DNA of 64,000 nucleotides from Candidatus Melainabacteria bacterium (GTDB taxonomy: Bacteria > Cyanobacteriota > Vampirovibrionia > Obscuribacterales > Obscuribacteraceae), in NCBI GenBank assembly GCA_016699165.1, contig CP064963.1, positions 2,976,001 to 3,040,000 on the forward strand, in the 5' to 3' direction. The notes under the pieces are model-generated. The model ran no database searches and had not been told where the DNA came from. It worked only from the letters and a program-made list of their open reading frames with translations. Position numbers and translations under genes: made by a program. This document shows positions 16,626-25,450 of the stretch, one piece after another (within the stretch, counting starts at the first letter, position 1; every line of letters starts with the position of its first letter).

Positions 16626-16937
16626 ATGGAAATTCTCGCTGCAATAGGCGGACTCGCAGGACTAGTCGTAGCACTCGTCGCCTTCATCGTAATTGTGATG
16701 GTGATGTTCATCTTTGGTGGGTTCATACTCGCCATCGTTGGTGCCGTCATCTCGATGGCATTCATGCTCATCGGCTTCTTCTTCGAGATTATCTTCACTC
16801 TGTCGGGGCTGTTCATCGCAGCAGCTCTCGTCATCACGCTGCTGGTCGTACTCAATATACTTCCAGCGGTGGTGTTGGCTGTGGTGGCACTTATCGTGCT
16901 CGCTGCCCTCGCCACCAAAAGTCAGCATCGTCGCTGA
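16626..16937 (+). CDS. Small, very hydrophobic membrane protein (103 residues)
   Basis: Nearly all hydrophobic: about three or four helices rich in Val/Ile/Leu/Phe with few polar breaks, ending in a basic tail (KSQHRR). No family recognised. The start follows AAGGAAAAAGA. Translated 31 bp after the previous gene. It could be a subunit or chaperone of the large membrane protein. Confidence 0.7.
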   Translation: MEILAAIGGLAGLVVALVAFIVIVMVMFIFGGFILAIVGAVISMAFMLIGFFFEIIFTLSGLFIAAALVITLLVVLNILPAVVLAVVALIVLAALATKSQHRR

Positions 16938-16976
16938 CTGGTATCGACTAACCTCTAGACAAACGGAGAATTCCGC

Positions 16977-17360
16977 ATGAAGAACGATCGCAAAATCATC
17001 CTCACCGCCGCGAACTATTCCGCAATCTGCGCTCTGCGCGATGGGCTTCTCAAGTCCATCAACGAGGGCGGATACGGAACGGTCACGTCGGTCAGCGACA
17101 CCAGCAGGTGCTCCAATTATCCGGGCATCACTCTGGAAGTGTGTTTCGAAGCCAATTCGCGCCGCAAGGGAAAGACCGGCCACGTGCTGCCTTTCCTTCC
17201 TGCGCCGGCGAAGGTTTTCAGCGGCACCACTCGCGATCTGAAGTGGGACGACTTCAGCAACTGGACGCTCGATCAAGACGTCGAGCCCGGTTACTTGGTC
17301 GCTCACTGGCAGAAGGGAAAGACGCTCCACAAAGAGTGCTACACCCAAATCCCGGCCTAG
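16977..17360 (+). CDS. Uncharacterised soluble cassette protein
   Basis: 127 residues without signal or membrane helix. Contains three Cys (CALRD, CSNYPG, CFEANSRR), a conserved-looking GKTGHVLPFLPAPAKVF segment and a Trp-rich C-terminal part (LKWDDFSNWTLDQDV). No family recognised. The ATG is 8 bases after ACGGAGAATTCCGC. Last gene of the rightward operon, followed by a terminator. Confidence 0.65.
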   Translation: MKNDRKIILTAANYSAICALRDGLLKSINEGGYGTVTSVSDTSRCSNYPGITLEVCFEANSRRKGKTGHVLPFLPAPAKVFSGTTRDLKWDDFSNWTLDQDVEPGYLVAHWQKGKTLHKECYTQIPA

Positions 17361-17400
17361 TTGGCTTGGTGAACTGCCAGATTTCTGCTAACTGAATTTT

Positions 17401-17452
17401 CAGTGGAGGCTGTCTGAGGTTTAAACCCTCAGCAGTTTTCCACTGATTTTTT
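17401..17452 (+). terminator. Rho-independent terminator
   Basis: CAGTGGA / TCCACTG outer stem, inner CTGAGG-TTTAAAC-CCTCAG hairpin, followed by six T. It ends the rightward membrane operon and faces the convergent gene at 17561. Confidence 0.85.
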
Positions 17453-17464
17453 GCGACGTTTTTT

Positions 17465-17481
17465 TACTAAATAAAGTAGTA
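17465..17481. repeat. TACTA-N7-TAGTA inverted repeat
   Basis: TACTAAATAAAGTAGTA, directly after the terminator T-tract. The same 5-7-5 architecture with identical AAT start of the loop occurs at 32729-32745 after another cassette terminator. Confidence 0.6.
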
Positions 17482-17494
17482 GAATTGGACAGAA

Positions 17495-17540
17495 AAACAA
17501 AAATCCCAGGCTGATCTCTTATTGAGAAATCAACCTGGGT
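17495..17540 (-). terminator. Terminator for the 17561 gene
   Basis: On the minus strand CCCAGG and CCTGGG arms with a paired GATTTC / GATC-type interior and a T-rich tail (ATTTTTGTTTTT). Located 20 bp after the stop codon. Confidence 0.8.
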
Positions 17541-17560
17541 CGCTAAGATTCAGAAAGCGC

Positions 17561-18481
17561 TCAGTTCACCACCGCCCAGAACACGCGTCCAGTCTGGGTC
17601 ACAGACGGGCGAGGGTCGAGAACCTTGGCGATGTGCGACATGCCTTCAGCCGGTGCTGGAGCAGGCAGAAGAACGCTGTCGTTGCTGATGCGCGCTCGCC
17701 CAGAGGAGAGCAGTTCAGCCACTTGCTGCGCTGTGTATCCCGATTCGGGCACGATGCGCACTTGACCGGTGGTCGAGCCGACGGCGACAAGAAGAGTACC
17801 AGAAGCCGGCGTGAAACCAGATTCCTGGGTCACTTCTTTGATAAAGTCATCCCAGAAGGGATTGAGCATCAAGGTCGGCGGCGCCTGAAATTCTTCGCGT
17901 TTGACGCGAAACACAAGACCCAAACGGATGAGCTCGAATGCATACGCTGCATCGAGCTTGTTGGGGTCGAGAGTACCGCCCTGAGCCACGATAGCCTGCT
18001 TGAGCAAAGCGGTGTTGTGGTTGGTAAACGAAGAAGTCTTAACGCCAAAGGGAGTCTTGTTGCCGTAAAGGCGCTCCTTGACCTTGTCCAGCGTGTAGGG
18101 CAGCGAAACCCTGTCGATGGGCTCGTTGAAGAGCCAGTTGCAGAGGTCGCGAACATTCTTCCAGAGTACGTACTGGTTGTAGGCGTGCTTGAGCAGAAAA
18201 TCGATGGCGTCAGGCTCGAAAGCCATGGCGAAGATCTGATTGGTGTTGAGACCTTGAAAAAGTCCTTGGTTGGCGCCACTTGTATCGCGTGAGCGATAGG
18301 AGCTGGGCAGGTCGACGAAGGTCCATAGGTCGGATCGCTGCTGACGTGACTGGTAGGCGACGACCTCGTAGTCGAATTGGGTCCAGTAGGTCTCGCGCAT
18401 TCCTGCTTCGCACAAGTCGACGAGCGCTTGGGGAACGACTTTCTGTAGGTGGGCAACAATGGTGGGGTTGGATTGAGACAT
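17561..18481 (-). CDS. Uncharacterised protein with C-terminal module shared with 8.8-kb gene
   Basis: 306 residues. The N-terminal ~225 residues are helical, Tyr/Trp/Asn-rich and match no family I know (YWTQFDYEVVAYQSRQQRSDLWTFVDLP; NQYVLWKNVRDLCNWLFNE). The last ~80 residues repeat the small protein at 8811-9050, including GYTAQQVAELLSSGRA and the identical VLLPAPAPAEGMSHIAKV. No signal peptide or membrane helix. The ATG is preceded by CAAGGAGAAAGACTCTTT. Single-gene transcript with its own terminator. Confidence 0.72.
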   Translation of the reverse strand: MSQSNPTIVAHLQKVVPQALVDLCEAGMRETYWTQFDYEVVAYQSRQQRSDLWTFVDLPSSYRSRDTSGANQGLFQGLNTNQIFAMAFEPDAIDFLLKHAYNQYVLWKNVRDLCNWLFNEPIDRVSLPYTLDKVKERLYGNKTPFGVKTSSFTNHNTALLKQAIVAQGGTLDPNKLDAAYAFELIRLGLVFRVKREEFQAPPTLMLNPFWDDFIKEVTQESGFTPASGTLLVAVGSTTGQVRIVPESGYTAQQVAELLSSGRARISNDSVLLPAPAPAEGMSHIAKVLDPRPSVTQTGRVFWAVVN

Positions 18482-18520
18482 AAAGAGTCTTTCTCCTTGG
18501 TTAGGTTGCTATTTTGGGCC

Positions 18521-18563
18521 AAAAAAAATAAACCAGTGGCACCATTTTTGGTGGCGCCACTGG
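18521..18563 (-). terminator. Rho-independent terminator for the M17-N gene
   Basis: CCAGTGGC / GCCACTGG stem with an inner GGCGCCACC-type pairing, followed on the minus strand by TTTATTTTTTTT. Ends the 19145-18597 transcript and separates it from the 18481 gene. Confidence 0.85.
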
Positions 18564-18596
18564 AAGTTCATGTGTTCCGGTCGGAACTAAGTCTGA

Positions 18597-19145
18597 CTAC
18601 GCGCAGTCGGCGTGGCGACGGCGTGCGCGAACTCCCGCCTGAAGATGGCGACGAGCTTGCGGTGTGCAGGCGAACTCGAAAGTCAAAGTTTTCGAACCCT
18701 CCATCTTCTCCAGCTTGCTGCGAACAACGCATGAGATGATGTGCGCGGTGGCGCTGAGAGTGATGTTGCCTTGAGTCAGACGATTGGGCAGGACCGGGAT
18801 CGTGATCTTGGTGCAACCGGCTTCAAGGGCCTGGTCGACCAAAGTCTCTGCCAGCTTGCGAAGAATGTGGCTGCCGAATCGCTGAGCTCGTCCCAGACCG
18901 AAGAAAAGAATCTTCTTCTGGGGGAAGCCTGCTGGAGCATCGACGAGCTTGAACTCGCATTCGTCTCCGGTGAATTCGGTTTCTTCGTTCGCGACGGTGC
19001 TCGTCGAAAGAATGTGTTGAGCACCTTCGGACAATTTCATGCCGGCAAATTTGCCAATAAGCAGCATGTCGGTCCGAACACTTTCGGATGCATGCCATTC
19101 AGAGCCTGGTGTGAGAACAGGCGATGTGGTGAACTTCACGTTCAT
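18597..19145 (-). CDS. Stand-alone M17 leucyl-aminopeptidase N-terminal-like domain
   Basis: 182 residues. The middle matches the N-terminal (macro-like, non-catalytic) domain of leucyl aminopeptidases: LLIGKFAGMKLSEGAQ, KKILFFGLGRAQRFGSHILRKLAETLVDQALEAGCTKITIPVLPN. The catalytic M17 zinc domain is absent, so the protein cannot be a peptidase; in known members the N-domain controls oligomerisation or binds DNA (PepA). The C-terminus is Arg/His-rich. The ATG follows GGACAGGAGAACAAC. GC-rich codons; single gene with its own terminator. Confidence 0.65.
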   Translation of the reverse strand: MNVKFTTSPVLTPGSEWHASESVRTDMLLIGKFAGMKLSEGAQHILSTSTVANEETEFTGDECEFKLVDAPAGFPQKKILFFGLGRAQRFGSHILRKLAETLVDQALEAGCTKITIPVLPNRLTQGNITLSATAHIISCVVRSKLEKMEGSKTLTFEFACTPQARRHLQAGVRARRRHADCA

Positions 19146-19518
19146 GTTGTTCTCCTGTCCGGACGCTTTGTACGTTCCGGGGTTTGCTTTCTATCTACGT
19201 CTAGCCATGGGAACCAAGTCCAACCCGCCTGGCAGAAAAAACTGTCAGAGCTAGGTTTAATGACCTGAGAGAGTGAATGCCGCTTTTAGGTTAAGAAGAA
19301 ATGGTTCCGCGGATGGAAATAAAAAAGACTGTTCAAGATAGGTATTTTGATCTTGAGATCTCAACCAAATCTATCTTAAAGGCGTCTCAGCAAGAGCGAT
19401 AAAATCTGCTAAGGCGGACGCGAAGACACTTTGCGCCCAGCACTAGATCGCTAGCGCAGTTCTGCGAGCAAGGCACCTTTCTCTGTAAGAAATCGCAACA
19501 AATTTTTGGTGGCGCTAT
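19146..19518. other. Intergenic region upstream of the M17-N gene
   Basis: About 370 bp between the M17-N gene start (minus) and the DUF2141 gene end (minus). No convincing gene. Contains GCTAGCGC at about 19450 and an inverted repeat AAGATAGGTATTTTGATCTTGAG-like patch near 19335-19375; probably the promoter/leader of the 19145 gene. Confidence 0.5.
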
Positions 19519-19980
19519 TTATTGCGCTTCCAAATTCATTTCCATTGTCGGTTTGTCTAGTTTGAATTTAGCTTGTTCATAGGACGCCGGACCAAAGTGT
19601 CCTTTAGCGTTGTTGGAAAAACCGTAATCCACTTTTGGAATCCCTACGAAATTTTTGTAGAACTTGCCGCTTTTGTCTTCGTCGTGGAAGAACTTGACCG
19701 CATATTCGCCGTAAGCAAGATCATCGATTGTGCATTGAGCCTCTTGCGACTTGATTTCAACCACCGCTTTTGCACAGGCTTTGTTTGATTCGCCCGCGCC
19801 TTTCTCGGCATCGTACCCCTCTTGCGTGTTGTAGACGGCAACGCGCACATTGCCTTTATCGTTTTTGAGCTTGCTTATTTTCACAGTGATACTGCCATGA
19901 CCTTCTTTTGCCAGGACATTTGCTTGACACACAGATAATGCCATCCCCGCTGCTAGAGCTAGATTCAATAGTTTTTTCAT
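19519..19980 (-). CDS. DUF2141 secreted protein
   Basis: 153 residues with a clear signal peptide (MKKLLNLALAAGMALSVCQANVLAKE) and a DUF2141 beta-sandwich: GSITVKISKLKNDKGNVRVAVYN, IDDLAYGEYAVKFFHDEDKSGKFYKNFVGIPKVDYGFSNNAKGHFGPASYEQAKF. DUF2141 proteins often lie beside carotenoid genes, as here. The ATG at 19980 follows AGAGAGGGAGTAAT. It overlaps the stop of the carotenoid oxygenase gene (ATGA-type overlap), so the two are translationally coupled. Role unknown. Confidence 0.88.
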   Translation of the reverse strand: MKKLLNLALAAGMALSVCQANVLAKEGHGSITVKISKLKNDKGNVRVAVYNTQEGYDAEKGAGESNKACAKAVVEIKSQEAQCTIDDLAYGEYAVKFFHDEDKSGKFYKNFVGIPKVDYGFSNNAKGHFGPASYEQAKFKLDKPTMEMNLEAQ

Positions 19981-21395
19981 ATTACTCCCTCTCTGAATTG
20001 TCCATGAAAATGAAATGGTATTAAATGCGGTATCTCTATTCGAACTAATTCGCTCAAATCGCGGGCGTCTAAAATCAAACAAAATGAAGCAGTTTTGATA
20101 ATGTCGGTAACGACAGAGATCAGCACGCCATCATCTTTATCGCCTGGGTTAGCAACAAATATAGCTTCGCTTGGATAACAATTTTGCTCATGCCACGAAG
20201 CCTCAAGCGCCCCTGATTCACTTGATATTTTCACTATTTGATTGAGAAAATCGCCGCTTTTATTTTCGCCTACGCCATAGAAATGTTTATATTGTGCTGC
20301 ATTGCATTGTTTGTAATTGATAGTGGGCAATTCCATTCCCTTTTGTGAAAAGACTTCTTTTTCAATTTTTTTATTTTTCATGTCGATGGAAAACCGGGTG
20401 GCAAGCGGAATGGCTGGAGAATAATTCTTGTCTGCCAGTTTGTCCAGGTACAAATCTTGTACGATGCTTGCGTCTTTGTAAGCGAGTAAATCAACTACGA
20501 TTCGATTTTCCACTTGCGAAGCGTTGATGTGGTGAAAAACAAAAAACGAATCAGATTGAAATGGTGTCACACTTCCATCGCGCGTATCTATTACGAATAT
20601 CGAAGTACCGAGTTCGGCTTTCCATTTGAAATTGGCTATAAAAGGCTTTCCGCTGAATAAAAGCTCTAGTGGATTTACCACCAGCGGCCCAAGCACCAGC
20701 ACCACATAATTCTTGGTAAGGGCAAAACTGTGTAAGTAAGCCGGATTTTTTGTCTTGATGGTGGCAATCTGCTGGCGTTTGTTTTCACCTTGATTCCAAC
20801 TAAACAGTTTATAGACACTGGTTGGACCATATTCGATCAAAAAATTGAAAAGTTTTCCTGTAGCAAAATCAAAGTGAGGATGAGCGGTGCTCACCTGACC
20901 ATTGAGATTATCGTCTAATTTTAAGTGTCCCAGAGTTTCCAATTTGGCAGGCTCAAATTCAGTCACGAAAGGCGTTTCGGTACAAGCCAAAAAGCGCTGA
21001 TTCATAAAGAAAACGTTGACGTTTGGATTGTCTGTTGCCTTAAAATTAAATGCTTCAATTAAGGTCTGCAGTCTGGAGCGCTCAGGACTAGTACCAAATT
21101 CATTTGATGTCAGAACGCCTTGATTTGATGCTTTGTTGTAAGCGTTACTGCATGCAAAGCGCGATGTGAAAAAGACCTTTTGCCTTGCTCCAGAGAAGCT
21201 TAGTTTGTAAAACTTAGCCATACCGTCAAAAAGATGATTAAGCTTCTTTCCTTCTATATCGAAAAGACTTGGTCCCGTTCGAAAAAGGCTACCTTCAAGC
21301 CATTGGGGTAGGCGTCCTGCAAAAGACAGTTCAGTCGTTTGGGACTGGGTGGTTTGAGATTGGAAAAGTGGTCCGAAATTTGTGTGGTCACTCAT
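19977..21395 (-). CDS. Carotenoid (retinal-type) cleavage oxygenase
   Basis: RPE65/CCD-family non-haem iron dioxygenase, 472 residues, expected to cleave a polyene substrate in or near the membrane. The four iron-binding histidines fall in HPHFDF, LHSFAL, VFHHINA and the C-terminal FHFHG. The N-terminal signature GSLFRTGPSLFD and HLFDGMAKF is present. This points to apocarotenoid or retinal production, perhaps for a rhodopsin, but no rhodopsin is in the window. Coupled to a DUF2141 gene downstream and overlapping a small gene upstream by 8 bp. Confidence 0.93.
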   Translation of the reverse strand: MSDHTNFGPLFQSQTTQSQTTELSFAGRLPQWLEGSLFRTGPSLFDIEGKKLNHLFDGMAKFYKLSFSGARQKVFFTSRFACSNAYNKASNQGVLTSNEFGTSPERSRLQTLIEAFNFKATDNPNVNVFFMNQRFLACTETPFVTEFEPAKLETLGHLKLDDNLNGQVSTAHPHFDFATGKLFNFLIEYGPTSVYKLFSWNQGENKRQQIATIKTKNPAYLHSFALTKNYVVLVLGPLVVNPLELLFSGKPFIANFKWKAELGTSIFVIDTRDGSVTPFQSDSFFVFHHINASQVENRIVVDLLAYKDASIVQDLYLDKLADKNYSPAIPLATRFSIDMKNKKIEKEVFSQKGMELPTINYKQCNAAQYKHFYGVGENKSGDFLNQIVKISSESGALEASWHEQNCYPSEAIFVANPGDKDDGVLISVVTDIIKTASFCLILDARDLSELVRIEIPHLIPFHFHGQFREGVI

Positions 21396-21675
21396 CGTCT
21401 ATTAAATGCACGCCGCTTGGATATTTGTTTTCAGTCTTCAAGACTTGCAGTATTGCATCTTTCTCTTCGATGCAAAATATCTCAAGTGACATAGAACAGA
21501 CCGAATCGGTTAAGTGTTGGGGGGTTGCGGTGGCACGCATTGTTTTGAGGTCTTTTAAATTTTGGCGTAGACATTTTTCGGCAGCCAGTAAAGAGTGCAC
21601 GTTTTGAAAGGTGAGAATGAGGCGTTTATTCTTCAACTGTAAGGAGCAGGTAAAAAATGTGAGAACTCTTGGCAA
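21388..21675 (-). CDS. Small uncharacterised protein preceding the carotenoid oxygenase
   Basis: 95 residues overlapping the start of the oxygenase gene by 8 bp, which argues for co-translation. Basic N-terminus then helix-rich sequence with four Cys. No family recognised. The true start could be later (ATG-encoded Met in LKTMRATATPQHLTDSV). It may be a coincidental open frame in the promoter region. Confidence 0.4.
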   Translation of the reverse strand: MPRVLTFFTCSLQLKNKRLILTFQNVHSLLAAEKCLRQNLKDLKTMRATATPQHLTDSVCSMSLEIFCIEEKDAILQVLKTENKYPSGVHLIDDE

Positions 21676-21753
21676 AGCTTGTCATATGGTGTGTTTCAAG
21701 CCTTCACGCCGGATTATACAGTGTTATACTGACAGTATGACGGGAGGTCCACT

Positions 21754-21960
21754 GTGCACTATTTACTATGTCCGCGTTGTCAGTTCAAAATGCAAGTGAA
21801 AAAGCACATGTGTCCTACATGCGGTTTCCAGCTTCCAATGGAAGAAAAATCTCCCGAGTCTGACAATAATGTCTCAAGCAGCAAGGCTTCGGTATGGGCT
21901 AAAGTGCTTGGTTATAGCCAGAAGCGCGATGGCACACAAGAAAAACCAGCCCTAAGCTAA
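21754..21960 (+). CDS. Small zinc-ribbon protein
   Basis: 68 residues with an N-terminal zinc ribbon CPRC-x9-CPTC (LLCPRCQFKMQVKKHMCPTCGFQLP) and a polar, low-complexity tail. The start is a GTG positioned five bases after GGGAGG, the best ribosome site nearby. Upstream sequence contains ATAC/GTAT inverted repeats around 21718-21740 that may be its operator. Probably a protein- or nucleic-acid-binding accessory; target unknown. Confidence 0.72.
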   Translation: MHYLLCPRCQFKMQVKKHMCPTCGFQLPMEEKSPESDNNVSSSKASVWAKVLGYSQKRDGTQEKPALS

Positions 21961-21974
21961 TCTAGCTGATTGGA

Positions 21975-24227
21975 TCAGTCCACCTGTCTTTTTAGATATA
22001 TATTTTCGTAAGTCCAATAGTTGGCGAAGACTTTGCGCACATAATCACGTGTTTCTTGAAATGGAATGTTTTCGACCAGATATTCTTGATCGCCACCACC
22101 TGTAGCTTGAAATTCGCGCATCCACTTAGCGGCAGCGTTTGGTCCGCCGTTATAACTTGCCACCGCTAACATGGCGTTGCCGTTGTGACGTTTGAGAACA
22201 TAGTTTAGATAAGCTGTGCCTAGAGCGATATTTGTAGGGGGCTCGAACACCTGGGCGTTACTGCTCAATGCAATTCCATTATGTTTGGCTACACCCTGGG
22301 CGGTTCCAAGCAGTAATTGCATCAAGCCCATCGCTTTTGATCGACTGAGTGCAGTTGGCTCGTAGCGAGATTCTTGTCTGATTAAAGCGTGAACCAAAAG
22401 TGGATCCATCGAATTCTTTTGACTTTCTTTTTCGATATGCTCACCATAAGCAAGTGGATAAGCCATTCTCCATGTGGGGCTTTGTGCGTCTATTGGCTTG
22501 CCTTCAAGCGGAAGTGATACCGCATTTAGTGCTTTGATTACTTTGCCCGACTTTAAGTAAAGCCAGGCTTTGAAAGGCTTTGGCGCATTATCTGGAATCT
22601 GATTCAAGCATTCGTCATAGTCACCGATGGCTGCAAGAATTACAGGAATACTACCTACCTGGTTTTGTACACTGGTCCAATCGAATAGGTCGTTTGATTC
22701 TGGCCAATTCCAGGATTGATTGGGTTCATTTCGCCCGGGATGAATTTGCCAGTGTCTATCAGGTTTTCCAGCAAGTGCATTCAATCTTTGCGCGGCACGA
22801 TAACCATAATAAGTTCCGCCGAACTTTGCTTGAGTGGTTTTGTAAGCGGCAATAGCTAGATTTTTTTGTTCTGGTGTTTTCAGTAATTCGTGTATTTTTC
22901 CCGACCAGTAATAATACTTGGATGCGTAATCTGTGCCACCATAAAGTTTGAGCGCTTTATGACAGGATGCAAGAGCTGCTTCCAGTTTGGATTTGTCTGA
23001 GCCAGCTGTTTTGATTTGATTCCATGTAACCCACCACTGCGATTCTGGTGCGTACTGGCAAGTGGGATAAGTAGCCAATATTTTTTGATAATAAGGAATT
23101 GCTTCTTGCGAAGTGCTACGCAAAGCCACGTTCCATAAAGCGTCTTGTTTGGCTTCGGCAGTGGCTTTTGAATTGAGCACTTTTTTCCATAAGTCGAGCG
23201 CTTCTGCTTTGGTCAGCGGCTTTGCCAGCTGGGTAGCCACTGTAGTGACTGATGCAAAATTGGTGCCAGTATTTAAGTAATTAAAAAACGAGTTAACGGC
23301 TTGGTCTTTTTGCTTCAATTTGACTAAACAAACGGCTTCTTGAATATTGGGAACACCTGTTTTTTTGTAATATTCAAGTGCGCGTTGCCAATTATTATTA
23401 ACGAAATAAACCCGAGCTAAAGCGGCGTAAGCCTCGGCTGGAGGCTCGCCACGGTCAAGAATTTTTTGAGCAGCGACAATGGCATTCTTTCCGTCGGGAG
23501 CAGCTTTGATGTAGGTAACATAAGCATCTAGAACTTCTTTGGGATCGCGACCGCGCACGCTTGCTATTTCGGCAATGTAATACAAACTGCCTTTAGCGAA
23601 GGCTGTGTCAGGAAAAACGTTCTGCACTAAGTCGAAAGCTTCGTTTGCTTTATCAAGTTGGTCTGTTCTGAAATATGATTCGGCTAATCTATAAACACCT
23701 TCAGACAAAAGTTTTTTCTGAGCTAATTGGCTTGGCTTGGCGTTTTGCCCTTGCGATGCCGCCTGATATTTTTTTACTCTCAAAAATATGGGCGAAAGTA
23801 TTTCTTGAATTTTCGCTTCGTCATTGGCTACCAAAGCTAGCTCCGCTCCTTGCAAACGAGCAAGATTTCCAATTTCAGGATGTTGCCCCGCCTGCATAAA
23901 TAACGAAAAAGGCTCAGCAAGGCTTTCGCTAGTTGCGGCCACATTTTGTTTTTGCCATTTGCGTGCAGCCATGTAAGCAGATATTTGTTGATCTGTGGGT
24001 GACACAAACATTTTGGCGCGAAACTCTTCAAGACCTGCACCATTTTTTATAATAATCTTGCGAAGATCTTCGCTTATGCCAAGCACAGATGCGGCAGGTA
24101 AATCACCACTTCTAGCGTCTTTAGTGGTGGCACATTGATAATGAGAGAGGCTTGAAAGTGACAGGGTCAAAGCGCCTAAAATCGGTATTATTACAAGACT
24201 TCTGGCTAGTTTCATTCGCTCACTCAA
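21975..24227 (-). CDS. Soluble lytic murein transglycosylase (Slt family)
   Basis: Periplasmic enzyme cleaving the MurNAc-GlcNAc bond. 750 residues: N-terminal hydrophobic export segment, ~500-residue helical TPR-like superhelix with repeats such as YRLAESYFRTDQLDKANEAFDLVQNVFPDTAFAKGSLYYIAEIA, and a C-terminal SLT catalytic domain (ALIRQESRYEPTALSRSKAMGLMQLLLGTAQ, with the catalytic Glu in QESRY, and YLNYVLKRHNGNAMLAVASYNGGPNAAAKW). Length is somewhat above E. coli Slt70. Divergent from the aminotransferase gene with a 30-bp gap. Confidence 0.95.
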   Translation of the reverse strand: MSERMKLARSLVIIPILGALTLSLSSLSHYQCATTKDARSGDLPAASVLGISEDLRKIIIKNGAGLEEFRAKMFVSPTDQQISAYMAARKWQKQNVAATSESLAEPFSLFMQAGQHPEIGNLARLQGAELALVANDEAKIQEILSPIFLRVKKYQAASQGQNAKPSQLAQKKLLSEGVYRLAESYFRTDQLDKANEAFDLVQNVFPDTAFAKGSLYYIAEIASVRGRDPKEVLDAYVTYIKAAPDGKNAIVAAQKILDRGEPPAEAYAALARVYFVNNNWQRALEYYKKTGVPNIQEAVCLVKLKQKDQAVNSFFNYLNTGTNFASVTTVATQLAKPLTKAEALDLWKKVLNSKATAEAKQDALWNVALRSTSQEAIPYYQKILATYPTCQYAPESQWWVTWNQIKTAGSDKSKLEAALASCHKALKLYGGTDYASKYYYWSGKIHELLKTPEQKNLAIAAYKTTQAKFGGTYYGYRAAQRLNALAGKPDRHWQIHPGRNEPNQSWNWPESNDLFDWTSVQNQVGSIPVILAAIGDYDECLNQIPDNAPKPFKAWLYLKSGKVIKALNAVSLPLEGKPIDAQSPTWRMAYPLAYGEHIEKESQKNSMDPLLVHALIRQESRYEPTALSRSKAMGLMQLLLGTAQGVAKHNGIALSSNAQVFEPPTNIALGTAYLNYVLKRHNGNAMLAVASYNGGPNAAAKWMREFQATGGGDQEYLVENIPFQETRDYVRKVFANYWTYENIYLKRQVD

Positions 24228-24257
24228 AATTAGATTTCAAGCTTATATGCTAACACA

Positions 24258-25442
24258 ATGACAAACATTTATTTAGACAATGCTGCTACCAGTTATCCCA
24301 AGCCAAAGCCTGTCATTGACGCTGTTTTGGGCTTTTTGCAAGAATGTGGAAATCCCGGACGTGGTGGTCATAAGTTGGCCCTTGAAGGGGCTAGAAAGAT
24401 TTTTAGTGCGCGCGAAAATTTAGCTCAATACTTCGGAATTAAATCGAGCGAGCGCTTGATTTTTACACCAGGATGCACACATTCGATTAATTATGTTCTG
24501 AAGGGACTGGCTCAGAGAGGCTATTTTAAACCGGGCGATTGCATTTTGACTGGGGCGCTTGAGCACAACGCAGTGACTCGACCTCTGTATCAAATGGAGC
24601 GCAAACACAACCTTGAAATAGCCATTTTAAATGTTGATGCAAACGAAATAAAAACGCCTAAGAAGCCTAGATTGGTTGTGTTAACAGAGGCTAGCAATGT
24701 CACTGGCGCTGTCTTAGATCTGGAAAAGATTTGCGCATATTGCAAACAAAATGAAATACCATTGCTCTTAGACGCGGCACAGACAGCGGGAAAAATTCCA
24801 ATAGATCTGGAAGGCAAGCACGACGCCGTCACATTTTATTGTGCGTCAAGTCACAAAGGTCTGCTTGGTGCGCCAGGTGCAGGGCTGCTCTATATTAAAG
24901 ATGGCTGGCAGTTACAACTTGAACCTGTCATCACGGGTGGTACCGGCTCTAAATCGAATGACTTGATGCCACCAGAATCAATGCCAGATCGTTTCGAGGC
25001 TGGAACACAAGATGGGCCTGCAATAGTGTCAATGTCGGCTGGGCTTTCTTACCTGCAAGAAAAGGGGTTAGACTCTGTTTTGTCTCATCAGCTCGCATTG
25101 CGAGAAGCATTTATTGACTGGGCAATTGACAAGACTTATTTGAAAATTATTGAGGGTGGTTATGGCAAATTTACTTTGCCAGATACTCCAAACTTGCCTA
25201 CAGTGTCTTTTTTGTTCGATAAAATCAGCTCTTCGAATTTGGCCTCAAGACTCAGCGACGAGCATCAAATCGCTGTTCGTGGTGGATTGCACTGCTCAAG
25301 GCAAGCGCATTTGAAAATTGGCAGTTTAGATCACGGCTTAGTAAGGGCCAGTTTTGGTTATGCAAATACTCTGAGCGAAGTAGAGCAATTTTGTTTTGCG
25401 CTCGAGCAAATAGCAAATACTAAATTAAGTAGTAAGACCTAA
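24258..25442 (+). CDS. Class V aminotransferase, cysteine desulfurase-like
   Basis: PLP enzyme of the class V/SufS-NifS superfamily, closest in layout to the 'cysteine desulfurase family' proteins of about 380-394 residues. N-terminus IYLDNAATSYPKP, PLP-binding TPGCTHSINYVLKGL and ALEHNAVTRPL, DAAQTAGKIPID, the Schiff-base Lys in SSHKGLLGAPG, and the catalytic-loop Cys in RGGLHCSRQAH. Likely provides sulfur for cofactor or Fe-S biogenesis. No iscU or suf genes adjoin it. Divergently transcribed from slt. Confidence 0.92.
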   Translation: MTNIYLDNAATSYPKPKPVIDAVLGFLQECGNPGRGGHKLALEGARKIFSARENLAQYFGIKSSERLIFTPGCTHSINYVLKGLAQRGYFKPGDCILTGALEHNAVTRPLYQMERKHNLEIAILNVDANEIKTPKKPRLVVLTEASNVTGAVLDLEKICAYCKQNEIPLLLDAAQTAGKIPIDLEGKHDAVTFYCASSHKGLLGAPGAGLLYIKDGWQLQLEPVITGGTGSKSNDLMPPESMPDRFEAGTQDGPAIVSMSAGLSYLQEKGLDSVLSHQLALREAFIDWAIDKTYLKIIEGGYGKFTLPDTPNLPTVSFLFDKISSSNLASRLSDEHQIAVRGGLHCSRQAHLKIGSLDHGLVRASFGYANTLSEVEQFCFALEQIANTKLSSKT

Positions 25443-25450
25443 GCAAGTAG

